Below are positions 1 to 7,273 of a DNA stretch of 14,790 nt, piece after piece (the first letter of the stretch is position 1; the number at the start of each line of letters is the position of its first letter). The position numbers and the translations under genes were made by a program. The notes beneath the pieces were generated by a model, which searched no databases, was not told where the DNA came from, and saw only the letters and a program-made list of their open reading frames with translations. The stretch spans positions 1 to 14,790 of the forward strand of contig DPLL01000306.1 in assembly GCA_003542015.1 (NCBI GenBank), in the 5' to 3' direction. The stretch is from Microcoleaceae cyanobacterium UBA9251. GTDB lineage: Bacteria > Cyanobacteriota > Cyanobacteriia > Cyanobacteriales > Microcoleaceae.

Positions 1-42
1 AAACCCATATTTCTCAAGGGTTTTAGTCTTAAGTTGACACCA

Positions 43-64
43 ATGGGCATTGCCGTGTCCCTAC
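43..64. repeat. Dispersed GGCAATGCC-type repeat, partial copy
   Basis: This stretch, read on the minus strand, starts TGTAGGGACACGGCAATGCC. It matches the arms of the larger inverted repeat at 9626-9692, so it is a partial copy of the same dispersed family. It lies just downstream of the mtnD stop codon. The copy here is not palindromic because the second half diverges. Confidence 0.6.
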
Positions 65-91
65 AGGGATTGAGGATTGAGTCAACTCTGT

Positions 92-643
92 TCAAACAGT
101 AGCTAAGCGCGATCGAATTTGAGTATCCGTATATTCCGGCGTCCAGCCTTCGGTGCTGGTAAAATATCGCACAGCTTTAATTTTCCGTGTTCCTGTCAAA
201 TAAAACCAGTGTTCTGTATTCGCCGGTACGTTGATAAATTCTTCAGGCTGTACTGTGACTTCTACTTGACTACCGTCTGGGCGCACAAAACCGAAAATTC
301 CCTCTCCTGCTACGATATAGCGGACTTCATCGTCAGCGTGAATGTGACACTTGTCGAATTTGGACAGCAGAGCATCGAGGTTGGGAATGTCTGGGTGCAG
401 TACAATTAAGTCTCGCGACTGATAGCCTGCGGTTTCCTTGAGTTGTTGAAAGTAGCTGTCGAGGGCTTGCAGGACTTGTTCTTTTTGATTGTCGTCGATC
501 GCATCTTTAGCCAGCAATTCCCGAATTTCTGGGTTGTCACCCACGGGCCAACTGTTGAGTTGAATGTTCAAAGGAGCAAGTTCGCGGGCTATATCGCTCA
601 GTTGAGTGTAGGTGGTACCGTTTTCGAGTCGCAGGATAGCCAT
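92..643 (-). CDS. mtnD: Acireductone dioxygenase (methionine salvage)
   Basis: This 183-residue cupin protein matches the acireductone dioxygenase family in length and motifs. The enzyme oxidises 1,2-dihydroxy-3-keto-5-methylthiopentene. The iron form yields the 2-keto acid precursor of methionine plus formate, and a nickel form gives an off-pathway product. The metal-binding set is visible: H100, H102 and E106 in the motif HIHADDEVRY, and H145 in NTEHW. The segment GEGIFGFVRPDG forms the following beta strands of the cupin barrel. It acts in the cytoplasm. The start is ATG at 643 with no clear Shine-Dalgarno sequence. No other methionine-salvage gene lies in the window, so it stands alone here, divergent from the M48 peptidase gene. 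Which metal is used cannot be told from sequence. Confidence 0.95.
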   Translation of the reverse strand: MAILRLENGTTYTQLSDIARELAPLNIQLNSWPVGDNPEIRELLAKDAIDDNQKEQVLQALDSYFQQLKETAGYQSRDLIVLHPDIPNLDALLSKFDKCHIHADDEVRYIVAGEGIFGFVRPDGSQVEVTVQPEEFINVPANTEHWFYLTGTRKIKAVRYFTSTEGWTPEYTDTQIRSRLATV

Positions 644-733
644 TTTTGCACGTTCCTATTTTTGATAAACAGACACAGGGAAAGATGCTTGTCGATCGCG
701 TCTGTACAAGGAGTACAATTTTAACTTGAATAT

Positions 734-754
734 GAACAGGCAAGATGCCTGTTC
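734..754. repeat. GAACAGGCA hairpin repeat
   Basis: Perfect 9-bp inverted repeat GAACAGGCA / TGCCTGTTC with a 3-nt loop (AGA), followed by CACA. An almost identical copy with loop GGA lies at 3362-3382. This one sits in the 217-bp divergent promoter region between mtnD and the M48 peptidase gene. It belongs to a small interspersed repeat type that I associate with Microcoleus-like genomes. Confidence 0.75.
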
Positions 755-860
755 CACAATAGTTCAATATTTGTCACAATAGGATTGATAAGTCAGGCGC
801 CAGCTAGCAGTCGCAGCGAGCGGCAATACTGATGTTTTAGATGTAACTTTTGCAACAACT

Positions 861-1820
861 ATGCCGACTTATACTGGAATTTCTAGCGAAGCTTTTCAGC
901 ATCCCCTCGATCGCCAAGCCGAAGCAGCATTACGCAGCGTACCTGGATTTGACTTAATTGCCAGCAAATTTGTAGAATTTGTCTACGAACGGCCACAATT
1001 CATTTACCTAATGGGAAATAGCATCCAAGTCGGGCCGCGCCAATATGCCAGCATTTATCACATTTTTCGGGAATGCGTCCAGGCTTTAGATGTTTTTCCA
1101 GAACCCGGTTTGTTTGTTTCTCAAAATCCCTCAGTCAACAGCTATGCCCTGGGAAAAAACCAGCCTTATGTAGTATTAAATACTGGTCTTTTAGACCTAT
1201 TGGATGAGCCAGAAATTCGGGTAGTGCTGGCTCACGAGTTGGGACACATTAAATGTGGTCATCCAACTTTAAATCAAATGGCGATGTGGGCGATGAGCGT
1301 TGCTTCGACGATTGGCGAGATGACTTTTGGTTTGGGAAATATGGTCAGCAGCGGTTTAATTTACGCTTTTTACGAGTGGCGGCGCAAGGCGGAATTATCC
1401 GCAGATCGGGCGGCTTTGTTAGTGACAGATGATTTGAATAGTGTGATCAAAACGATGATGAAACTTGCGGGAGTTAGTAGTAAATATGCTAGTGAATGCA
1501 GTTTGCAAGAGTTTATCCGCCAGTCTGATAATTATCAAGAGCTCGATCGCGACAACCTCAATCAAGTGTATAAATTTTTACTGTATAACGGCGGTTCTGG
1601 CGCGATGCTGAGTCACCCGTTTCCGGTGGAACGTCTGCGGTATTTGCGAGACTGGGAAAGTTCCGAGGAATATCGCCAAATCAAGCTGGGGAACTACAAA
1701 CGGGCGGTATCTGAGGGTGCTGTTGATGTGAAGTCTCAAACACCTAACAGCGAAGCGGAGGCGTTGCGGCGTCAGATTGAAGAGTTGCAGCGGGAGATCG
1801 ATCGGCGTAAATCGCGCTGA
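861..1820 (+). CDS. M48-family zinc metallopeptidase
   Basis: 319 residues. The zinc-protease signature HELGH is at residues 125-129, and the third zinc ligand is probably E178 in AELSADRAALL, a position and context typical of M48 (HtpX/Ste24/Oma1-like) peptidases. The downstream SHPFPVERLRYL (251-262) matches the family's conserved HP...R element. Residues about 138-170 are hydrophobic and could associate with the membrane, but there is no N-terminal signal peptide and the four-helix topology of HtpX is lacking. The C-terminus (about 298-319) is a charged, heptad-like coiled coil. The likely role is proteolytic quality control; the substrate is unknown. The start is ATG at 861 without an obvious ribosome-binding site. 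The gene is divergent from mtnD, and a short repeat-rich gap follows it. Confidence 0.88.
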   Translation: MPTYTGISSEAFQHPLDRQAEAALRSVPGFDLIASKFVEFVYERPQFIYLMGNSIQVGPRQYASIYHIFRECVQALDVFPEPGLFVSQNPSVNSYALGKNQPYVVLNTGLLDLLDEPEIRVVLAHELGHIKCGHPTLNQMAMWAMSVASTIGEMTFGLGNMVSSGLIYAFYEWRRKAELSADRAALLVTDDLNSVIKTMMKLAGVSSKYASECSLQEFIRQSDNYQELDRDNLNQVYKFLLYNGGSGAMLSHPFPVERLRYLRDWESSEEYRQIKLGNYKRAVSEGAVDVKSQTPNSEAEALRRQIEELQREIDRRKSR

Positions 1821-1926
1821 ATGGTCGTTCCAATGCGTAGGGGCAATCCCCCCGTGGTTGCCCCGATCGATCTGAATGGTCGTTCCAATGCGTAGGGGCA
1901 ATCCCCCCGTGGTTGCCCTCCGATCG
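1817..1926. repeat. Two tandem copies of a 55-bp repeat with internal hairpin
   Basis: Two head-to-tail copies (1817-1871 and 1872-1926) agree over the first 47 bases and differ only near the GATCGA end. Each contains GTAGGGGCAATCCCCCCG followed by TGGTTGCCC, which folds into a hairpin with the stem GGGGCAA/TTGCCCC in copy 1 (1840-1864). Copy 1 begins inside the stop codon of the M48 peptidase gene, so the hairpin may end that transcript, but no T-run follows. Confidence 0.85.
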
Positions 1927-2110
1927 AGATTATTTGGGAAATTTAGCGGATTTGTGGCAGGGAGAAAGGTAAAAGGAAGGTGGGCAAGAGAGGGACTTAC
2001 TCGCAACTCGCCTCCAATCTAAAAACTGTCCTCTCCTTTCTGAAATCTGTTTCCTAGGAAGTGTAGTTTAAATGAAGATAAGGTTATAACTCAACCGGGC
2101 TAAGTAACAA

Positions 2111-2542
2111 ATGATTATTGATAAAGCAATGAATACTAACAACTCAACCTCTAAATTTTTCGGTAATGTGGGCAAAGTTGCGATCGCCCTAACTCTGGTA
2201 GCCGCCGGTATGGCCTTTACAAATCCTGCTAGAGACAAATACCTAACTTATGCTTCCGGCGTACTCCAAAACGAGCTGGAAAACACTGTGTGTAAAGATT
2301 CTCGCGTGCCGAAAGCTTTGAGCGGTGTTACAGATACTTTGATCGGCAGTTGCAAGAATTTACTGAATTCGCAGCGGGACACGATCGAACGCTTGCTCGA
2401 CAATACAACCCAGCGTCAGAATTTTGGTGTTGCCAGTATTTACACCACTGAATTAGGCCAAAAAAGCTATCAAACTGTTGGAGTTTTTGGTAACTTTGTT
2501 ACCCTACCGCCTGCTGCGAAAGAAGCTCAAAAATCAGATTAA
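2111..2542 (+). CDS. DUF4359 family protein, membrane-anchored or exported
   Basis: A small protein of 143 residues from the first ATG, or 137 from the ATG at 2129 (MNTNNSTSK). The later start gives a more typical short N-terminus, but neither has a clear Shine-Dalgarno sequence. After a basic start comes a hydrophobic stretch, about 18-33 (KVAIALTLVAAGMAF), and then TNPARDKYLTYAS. This pattern matches the cyanobacterial DUF4359 family, whose function is not known. Two cysteines (in TVCKD and GSCKN) could form a disulphide if the C-terminal part faces the periplasm or thylakoid lumen. The segment SIYTTELGQKSYQTVGVFGNF is predicted to be beta-rich. The gene is single and followed by its own terminator, so it is probably a one-gene unit. 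The family assignment is from memory. Confidence 0.75.
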   Translation: MIIDKAMNTNNSTSKFFGNVGKVAIALTLVAAGMAFTNPARDKYLTYASGVLQNELENTVCKDSRVPKALSGVTDTLIGSCKNLLNSQRDTIERLLDNTTQRQNFGVASIYTTELGQKSYQTVGVFGNFVTLPPAAKEAQKSD

Positions 2543-2559
2543 ATTAAGTTCAATTGTCG

Positions 2560-2590
2560 AAACCGGGTTTTGCAGAAAGCCCGGTTTTTA
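2560..2590 (+). terminator. Intrinsic terminator of the DUF4359 gene
   Basis: The perfect stem AAACCGGG (2560-2567) / CCCGGTTT (2580-2587) extends inwards through TTT/AAA pairs after a G-T wobble. It is followed by a short T-run. It lies 18 bases after the stop codon at 2542. The CCGGG core also occurs in the larger inverted repeat at 11001-11091, so this may be a repeat-derived terminator. Confidence 0.8.
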
Positions 2591-2762
2591 CTTAAATAAT
2601 TTTATGTAAGTAAATCTCCATAAATTCCGCTATCGACACCGCACATTTTTGATCGCTCTCGCTCTTCTCAAAAAATGTTAAATTTTATTAAAAATCCCAA
2701 CTAATTCTGTCACTTAACATTAAGATTAGCAAGATAATTTTTTATGTCTGACAAATAAGCAG

Positions 2763-3329
2763 ATGGCAATGCAATTAAGTAAGGGTGAGAGATTTAATAT
2801 CTCTAAAGAAGCGCCCGGTTTAAAAAAAATGGCGATCGCCCTCGGTTGGCAGGTGACAGAAGCAGGAAAAAGCTACGAGATTGATGTCTCTGCGTTTATG
2901 CTAGGTGCTGACGGCAAAATACCTAATGACGAATATTTGATATTTTACAATAATCTGCAATCCTATGACAGTTCGGTACTGCAATCGATTCCTGACCAAA
3001 ACAACCGAGGTCAAGAGAATAAGACTATTTACGGCGTTATCTTAGAAAGAGTTAATCCTGAAATTGAAGAAATAACTTTTGTTGTCACTATTCACGAAGC
3101 AGATAAAATTAATGCAAATTTTAGCAATATCAGAAATAGTTTTATCAAAATTTGCAATTTGGATACAGGAACCGAACTTGTGCGGTATGAATTAACAGAG
3201 AATTTTTCGCGAGAGACTGCTGTAGAATTTGGTCGTTTGTATAGAAAGAATGGAGAGTGGAGATTTCAGGCGGTAGGAGAAGGATATCAGGCAGGATTGC
3301 AGAGTTTTGTTGACAAGTATTGCAGCTAA
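2763..3329 (+). CDS. TerD-family stress protein
   Basis: 188 residues, matching the single TerD/CABP fold in length and order: N-terminal LSKGERFNISKEAPGL, the DVSAFMLGADGKIPNDEYLIFYNN region (41-64), FVVTIHEAD (106-114), IRNSFIKI (123-130), and C-terminal YRKNGEWRFQAVGEGY (160-175). TerD-type proteins are cytoplasmic calcium-binding proteins linked to tellurite resistance and other stress responses. The loop that usually reads like GDN-x-TG-x-G-x-GDDE is here PDQNNRGQENKT (77-88), with several acidic residues replaced by N, Q or K, so calcium binding may be weakened. D56-E57 and D78 remain. No terA, terB, terC, terZ or second terD gene lies nearby, so it is an orphan homologue, and a resistance role should not be assumed. 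Two ATGs (2763 and 2769) are possible starts. Confidence 0.88.
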   Translation: MAMQLSKGERFNISKEAPGLKKMAIALGWQVTEAGKSYEIDVSAFMLGADGKIPNDEYLIFYNNLQSYDSSVLQSIPDQNNRGQENKTIYGVILERVNPEIEEITFVVTIHEADKINANFSNIRNSFIKICNLDTGTELVRYELTENFSRETAVEFGRLYRKNGEWRFQAVGEGYQAGLQSFVDKYCS

Positions 3330-3361
3330 ATTTGATTCGGACTTGTATGATGTTAAATTTT

Positions 3362-3382
3362 GAACAGGCAGGATGCCTGTTC
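3362..3382. repeat. GAACAGGCA hairpin repeat between convergent genes
   Basis: The perfect 9-bp stem GAACAGGCA/TGCCTGTTC with loop GGA is a near-identical copy of the element at 734-754. It occupies most of the 61-bp gap between the convergent terD-like gene and the GT4 gene, so a role in ending transcription from both sides is possible. No T-run follows on either strand. Confidence 0.75.
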
Positions 3383-3390
3383 CACAAGAA

Positions 3391-4578
3391 TTATGCCAGA
3401 TGTCTAATAGAGGACAAAATCTGCTGGTAAGCATCAATAGTTTGTTGGGCGATCGCCTCCCAATTATAATGCTTTTTGGCATACTCTTTGCCATTCAATC
3501 CCCGCCGCTTGCGCTCTTCTGGATCGAGAAGTGCTGATTTGATCAAAGATGCGATCGCCCCTACTTCCAAAGGCCCCACCCAACCAGCTTCTGCTTTTTG
3601 TATATCTTCAGCGATGTGAATGCGATCGGAAATTGCCACAGGTACACCGGCGGCCATTGCTTCTGCTACAGCAATACCAAAGTTTTCGTAATAGGAAGGC
3701 AATACAAATAAGTCAGCATTTGTCAATAGTTCATTTTTTAAATCCCCGCCCACAAACCCAGTGATTGTTGTATATTTTGCCAAACTTGAATTCTGTATTT
3801 TTAATTTTATGCCTGTTTCATAATCAGCATCTTGGGGATTTGAACCAGCTAAAATAAACTGAAACTCTATTCCCGCGCCTAAAATACTTTCTAATGCTGG
3901 AATTAGCAAATCAAGCCCTTTTTTAGGTTCAATTCGCGACATAAATAAGATGATTGGCACTTGAGATTCTCGCAATCTCTTAGGAAAAAAACCTGCTTTC
4001 ACCCCCAATGGAATCACCAAATCCCGTGGCACAGACATCTTGCTTGTGCTACCCAAACCAAATCTTTCTGAGATTTTAGCCTCTTCTTTACTTGTGAAAT
4101 GAATTGCGGCGGCCCCTGCTAAATTAGGACGTTCTAAAACAGTACCATAAATCTGTTTTAACAGCTTTTTTTTCTGCAAATCAGCCGGATCGAGCATACC
4201 GCAGGGACGGATAATATAGGGCAAATTATGCCCTCTGGCAATAGTAGCAGCGAGGGTAGTTACTGGTGAGAAAAGAGCGTGAATGTGAGCGAGATCAAAT
4301 TGCCCTGCATTTGCATTTAACCATTGCAATAACGAGAGTGAAAACTTATATCTGCGGAAGGGATAACAGCGGAAATAAATAATCTGATAGCCGTTTTGTT
4401 TTATTGGTTGATTTAGAGGCACATCTAAGGGAAGTTGACCGATATCTCCGTTAGAATTTGTGGTGATAATTGTCACATCAATGTTTTTGGAAGCGAGGGC
4501 GGCTGAAAGTCCGAGTACCATTTGACTCGGCCCGCCGTAGACGAGGGAAATTGAGGGGATAATTTGGAGAATTCGCAT
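3391..4578 (-). CDS. GT4-family glycosyltransferase (first of two)
   Basis: 395 residues from the ATG at 4578 (MRILQIIPSIS). A GTG at 4587 would add three residues but is less likely. It is a retaining GT-B transferase of family GT4. The N-terminal acceptor domain opens with the glycine-rich loop VYGGPSQMV and carries HIHALFSP (about 98-105). The C-terminal nucleotide-sugar domain has FMSRIEPKKGLDLLIPAL, then YYENFGIAVAEAMAAG with the family's EX7E pair (E298 and E306), and GVPVAIS. It transfers a sugar from an activated donor to a growing glycan at the cytoplasmic face of the membrane. The sugar and acceptor cannot be read from sequence. It is the last gene of the minus-strand glmM-GT2-GT4-GT4 block, separated from the next GT4 gene by a repeat-filled gap, so it may not share its transcript. 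Confidence 0.9.
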   Translation of the reverse strand: MRILQIIPSISLVYGGPSQMVLGLSAALASKNIDVTIITTNSNGDIGQLPLDVPLNQPIKQNGYQIIYFRCYPFRRYKFSLSLLQWLNANAGQFDLAHIHALFSPVTTLAATIARGHNLPYIIRPCGMLDPADLQKKKLLKQIYGTVLERPNLAGAAAIHFTSKEEAKISERFGLGSTSKMSVPRDLVIPLGVKAGFFPKRLRESQVPIILFMSRIEPKKGLDLLIPALESILGAGIEFQFILAGSNPQDADYETGIKLKIQNSSLAKYTTITGFVGGDLKNELLTNADLFVLPSYYENFGIAVAEAMAAGVPVAISDRIHIAEDIQKAEAGWVGPLEVGAIASLIKSALLDPEERKRRGLNGKEYAKKHYNWEAIAQQTIDAYQQILSSIRHLA

Positions 4579-4602
4579 TGTTAGCACTTTTTGTTATACG
4601 TA

Positions 4603-4747
4603 ATACCAGTTTTTTATGAGGCTGCATAGAATCTGATCCCCCCTAACCCCCCTTAATAAGGGGGGAACAAGATTCTGCTCAAAGTCACCCTTATTAAGGG
4701 GGATTTAGGGGTATCGAGATATATGCAACGACTCATTAAATTGGTAT
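4603..4747. mobile_element. MITE-like element with long terminal inverted repeats
   Basis: About 145 bp bounded by ATACCA (4603) and TGGTAT (ending 4747). The outer arms are imperfect inverted complements: the left arm has ATACCAG, a T-run and ATGAGGCTGCATA; the right arm read on the minus strand has ATACCAATTTAATGAGTCG then TTGCATA. The inner arms are also inverted: GATCCCCCCTAACCCCCCT (4635-4653) with AATAAGGGGGG against CACCCTTATTAAG then GGGGATTTAGGGGTATC (to 4715). It encodes no protein, so any movement would depend on a transposase elsewhere. A clear target-site duplication was not seen. Confidence 0.6.
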
Positions 4748-4749
4748 AA

Positions 4750-4844
4750 GATTAAATGAACCGCGAAGGCGCTCATGACGCGAAGAAGAGAAAGAAGAAG
4801 ATGCAGTTCTTCCTTCGCGCTAAGAGTGTATTCGCGGTTTAATC
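4750..4844. repeat. CGCGAAG-rich inverted repeat
   Basis: A 95-bp element bounded by GATTAAA (4750-4756) and TTTAATC (4838-4844), with AACCGCGAA (4759-4767) facing TTCGCGGTT (4831-4839). Inside, ACGCGAAGAAGA pairs partly with TCTTCCTTCGCGC. It directly follows the MITE-like element. A related stretch occurs in the opposite orientation at 11750-11800. Confidence 0.65.
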
Positions 4845-4865
4845 ATATAGTTTTATTCCTCAATC

Positions 4866-6038
4866 TTAGGCAAACAACTCTTTATAAAACTCCAGCAATT
4901 GTTCAGCTAAAGCTTTATTTGTATAGTTATTCATAACTCGATTATAACCGCGTTTGCCCAAATCTGCCGCCAACTCCGGCCGCTTCATCAATTCATGCAA
5001 ACACTCTCGTAATTTCTCTGCATTTCCTTCGGGAAATATTAAGCCCGCATCTCCGATGACGTGGGGGATTTCTCCGCAGTCGGAACCGATAACCGGAATT
5101 TTACAAGCCATCGCTTCGATTAAAACGTGGCCAAATTGTTCTTTCCAACCAACTGTCGTTAAAGTTTTGAATTTATAACTTGTTTGCGATGGCAATACCA
5201 AACAATCCATCAAGTTAATATATGGGGGAATGTCTTCGTGGGAAACGCTTTCTACCCAGATTATTCTGTCGCTGATGCCCCATTTAAGAGATTTTTCGGC
5301 AATTTGCGATCGCAATTTTCCTTGCCCTACTAACAGCCATTTCCAAGGGGTTTTTTTCAAGCCAGCCAAAGCTGCCGCCAAAGTTAACAACCCTTTCTCT
5401 TCGACAAACCGCCCCACATATCCTACCACAAAATCTGTAGGTTGAATGCCGAATTTTCGCGATAAATCAGCATCTTTAGAAGTACGGTAAAACAAAGTTT
5501 CATCTACTCCCAGTTGCGGCATTACTTCCATCGCACCTGCGTAGCCCCGCTGGTGCAAAATTTTAGCTCCATCTAGGTTTCCTGTAATAATTCCGTCGGT
5601 GTGTTGCAGATTGCAATCTTCTAACACAGAAGCAGGCCATTTCAATTGATAAGGTAAATTCCACCAAGTAAAAAATATATTTTTTGCTTGGAGATTGAGC
5701 CATTTATTTAGTAAAATTAACTGGGCATAGGCTAGGGATTTTGAACCTTGTTCTACTTGGATAATCTGCGGTCTAAATTCATGCAAAAGTTGAATTATAT
5801 CTGTACCAAATGTTAGCAATCCTTGATTGTTTTGACTAAAATTGGAGATTGGAAATACTTTAAATGAACCTTCTTGACAAAATTGCGTTTCTATAATTTT
5901 ATTTTGTACGCCTCCGGGTTTCCAACACTTCGGCACTACAACTGTTACTTCTATACCGGGTTCTAGGTTTGCTAAAATCTTGAATTTTGCCCGATTGATA
6001 TCAACAATATAGGTGTGGCTGGCAACGAGGATTCTCAT
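4866..6038 (-). CDS. GT4-family glycosyltransferase (second of two)
   Basis: 390 residues, GT-B fold. The start is MRILVASHTYIVDINRAKF at 6038. The C-terminal domain carries VGYVGRFVEEKGLLTLAAAL (R210 and K215 are the likely phosphate-binding pair), WLLVGQG (234-240), and KEQFGHVLIEAMAC with the EX7E pair E300 and E308, then PVIGSDCGEIPHVIGDAGLI. These are hallmarks of retaining GT4 enzymes. About 15 residues (SQTSYKFKTLTTVGW) precede the EX7E motif, a stretch often variable in this subfamily. The donor and acceptor are unknown. It differs clearly from the neighbouring GT4 protein, so the two are not a recent duplication. A role in assembling the same surface glycan is inferred from position only. 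Confidence 0.9.
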   Translation of the reverse strand: MRILVASHTYIVDINRAKFKILANLEPGIEVTVVVPKCWKPGGVQNKIIETQFCQEGSFKVFPISNFSQNNQGLLTFGTDIIQLLHEFRPQIIQVEQGSKSLAYAQLILLNKWLNLQAKNIFFTWWNLPYQLKWPASVLEDCNLQHTDGIITGNLDGAKILHQRGYAGAMEVMPQLGVDETLFYRTSKDADLSRKFGIQPTDFVVGYVGRFVEEKGLLTLAAALAGLKKTPWKWLLVGQGKLRSQIAEKSLKWGISDRIIWVESVSHEDIPPYINLMDCLVLPSQTSYKFKTLTTVGWKEQFGHVLIEAMACKIPVIGSDCGEIPHVIGDAGLIFPEGNAEKLRECLHELMKRPELAADLGKRGYNRVMNNYTNKALAEQLLEFYKELFA

Positions 6039-6040
6039 TT

Positions 6041-6130
6041 ATTGGGAATAGGGAATGGGGAATGGGTAATGGGGAATCGGGCCTTGGGCCTTGGGCATTG
6101 GGCATTGGGCATTGGGCATTGGGCATTGGC
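6041..6130. repeat. Heptanucleotide array (TTGGGCA type)
   Basis: After degenerate GGGAATA and GGGAATG units come two TTGGGCC and five exact TTGGGCA units (6084-6125). It fills nearly the whole gap between the GT4 gene and the GT2 gene, ending five bases before the GT2 stop codon. It resembles the short tandemly repeated repetitive (STRR) heptamers described from cyanobacteria. Confidence 0.85.
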
Positions 6131-6135
6131 ATTAT

Positions 6136-7107
6136 TTATGCGTTAAAGTTGTCTTGATTGGTGTAAATTTGTTCATCATTCCACAAGGATTTAATTATTG
6201 TATTGAGAACACTTATAAACCCAAGGATATAAAATGCAAATCTAGTTAGGATTTTAATGGGCGATCGCGTTTTATAGCAAGGTGGATTTCCCAAAACGTG
6301 GCAGTCAAACAGTTTGGCGAAAAATCGCAGACATTGAAAGGCTGTTAAATTTTTTAATCCCATCAGGAAGTGGTTGTGATAAAATGTTATTTGATATTCG
6401 AGCGATCGCGTGCTGACATCGTGACACCCGCCGCTCTCTTCTCCTAAGTGCACTAAACAGGCATTCGGATCGTACCAGATTTTAAAACCGGTCGATCGCA
6501 ATCTCAAACAAAAATCCGACTCTTCCCGCACAGCACTACCTGCAAACCGCTCATCGAAGCTCAAACCGTGCTCGGCAAAAATTGAGGAGCGAAATGACAT
6601 ATTGCAGCCTCTAGCCGAGAGCACTTGCTGCGGTTTGACTGTATGCACCAAATCGATAAAATACCAAGCAATCCCTGCATCCATTGCTTCTGGTGGCAAA
6701 TATTCGATCGCCAAATCGCCTCCTGAATCGCCCAATTTCATTCTATCAAAAACCCTACCCGCAACACATCCCACATCCGGTTTAGCTAAATAGTTGCTAG
6801 CATGAGCAGCCAAAAAACCATTGGGCAACTGTACATCATCATCAATAAATAAAATAATATCTCCAACTGCGCGCCGTACTGCATAATTGCGAGCTCCGGG
6901 CAAATTCGCCCAATTTACCCGAAACCACCGAATCTTGCCAGCATTTGCCAATTGTTCTAAATAAACTTGGGTTTCTGATTCATGGATAGGAGTTTGATCG
7001 ATTACCAAAATTTCAAGATTTGGGTAATCTTGCGCGACTGCATTTGCCAATGTCTCTCGCAGGGTTTGCTCTCGGTTATAGGTTGCTATCACAACAGAAA
7101 TCATCAT
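6136..7107 (-). CDS. GT2-family glycosyltransferase
   Basis: 323 residues from the ATG at 7107 (MMISVVIATYNREQTL). An in-frame TTG at 7125 is less likely because the family starts right at this strand, and the ATG at 7104 is equally possible. It is an inverting GT-A transferase. The motif SVVIATYN binds the nucleotide, GARNYAVRRA follows, the metal-binding DXD-like triplet is in FIDDDVQLPNG (aspartates about 89-91), and REESDFCLRLRSTG (194-207) supplies the acidic motif that holds the catalytic base. Near the C-terminus a hydrophobic stretch (about 288-306) could be a membrane anchor. The product is probably part of a surface polysaccharide or glycolipid, made at the cytoplasmic membrane. The specificity is unknown. 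Confidence 0.9.
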   Translation of the reverse strand: MMISVVIATYNREQTLRETLANAVAQDYPNLEILVIDQTPIHESETQVYLEQLANAGKIRWFRVNWANLPGARNYAVRRAVGDIILFIDDDVQLPNGFLAAHASNYLAKPDVGCVAGRVFDRMKLGDSGGDLAIEYLPPEAMDAGIAWYFIDLVHTVKPQQVLSARGCNMSFRSSIFAEHGLSFDERFAGSAVREESDFCLRLRSTGFKIWYDPNACLVHLGEESGGCHDVSTRSLEYQITFYHNHFLMGLKNLTAFQCLRFFAKLFDCHVLGNPPCYKTRSPIKILTRFAFYILGFISVLNTIIKSLWNDEQIYTNQDNFNA

Positions 7108-7132
7108 TTTGAATCTAATTTGCAAAATTAGT

Positions 7133-7267
7133 AATTGGGAATACGGAATAGGGAATTGGGAATTGGTAATTGGTAATTGGTAATTGGTAATTCCCTATGC
7201 CCTATGCCCTATGCCCTATTCCCTATTCCCTATTCCCCATGCCCAATGCCCCATGCCCCATGCCCAA
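7133..7267. repeat. Compound heptanucleotide array with inverted halves
   Basis: The left half has GGGAATA- and GGGAATT-like units followed by four exact TTGGTAA units (7163-7190). The right half switches to the complementary sense with CCCTATG, CCCTATT and CCCATGC-type units. GGAATAGGGAATT on the left can pair with AATTCCCTATTCC-like sequence on the right, so a transcript of glmM running on could form a long imperfect hairpin. It fills the gap between the glmM stop and the GT2 start. Confidence 0.85.
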
Positions 7268-7273
7268 TTTTCA

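Noticed and set aside
1578..2006. A 142-codon minus-strand open frame over the end of the M48 peptidase gene
   Set aside because: It is antisense to a well-supported gene and runs through the 55-bp tandem repeat; no family features were seen.
3192..3494. A minus-strand reading frame translating the GAACAGGCA repeat (CGTGILPV)
   Set aside because: It overlaps the terD-like gene and the GT4 gene and arises from the repeat, with no protein-family resemblance.
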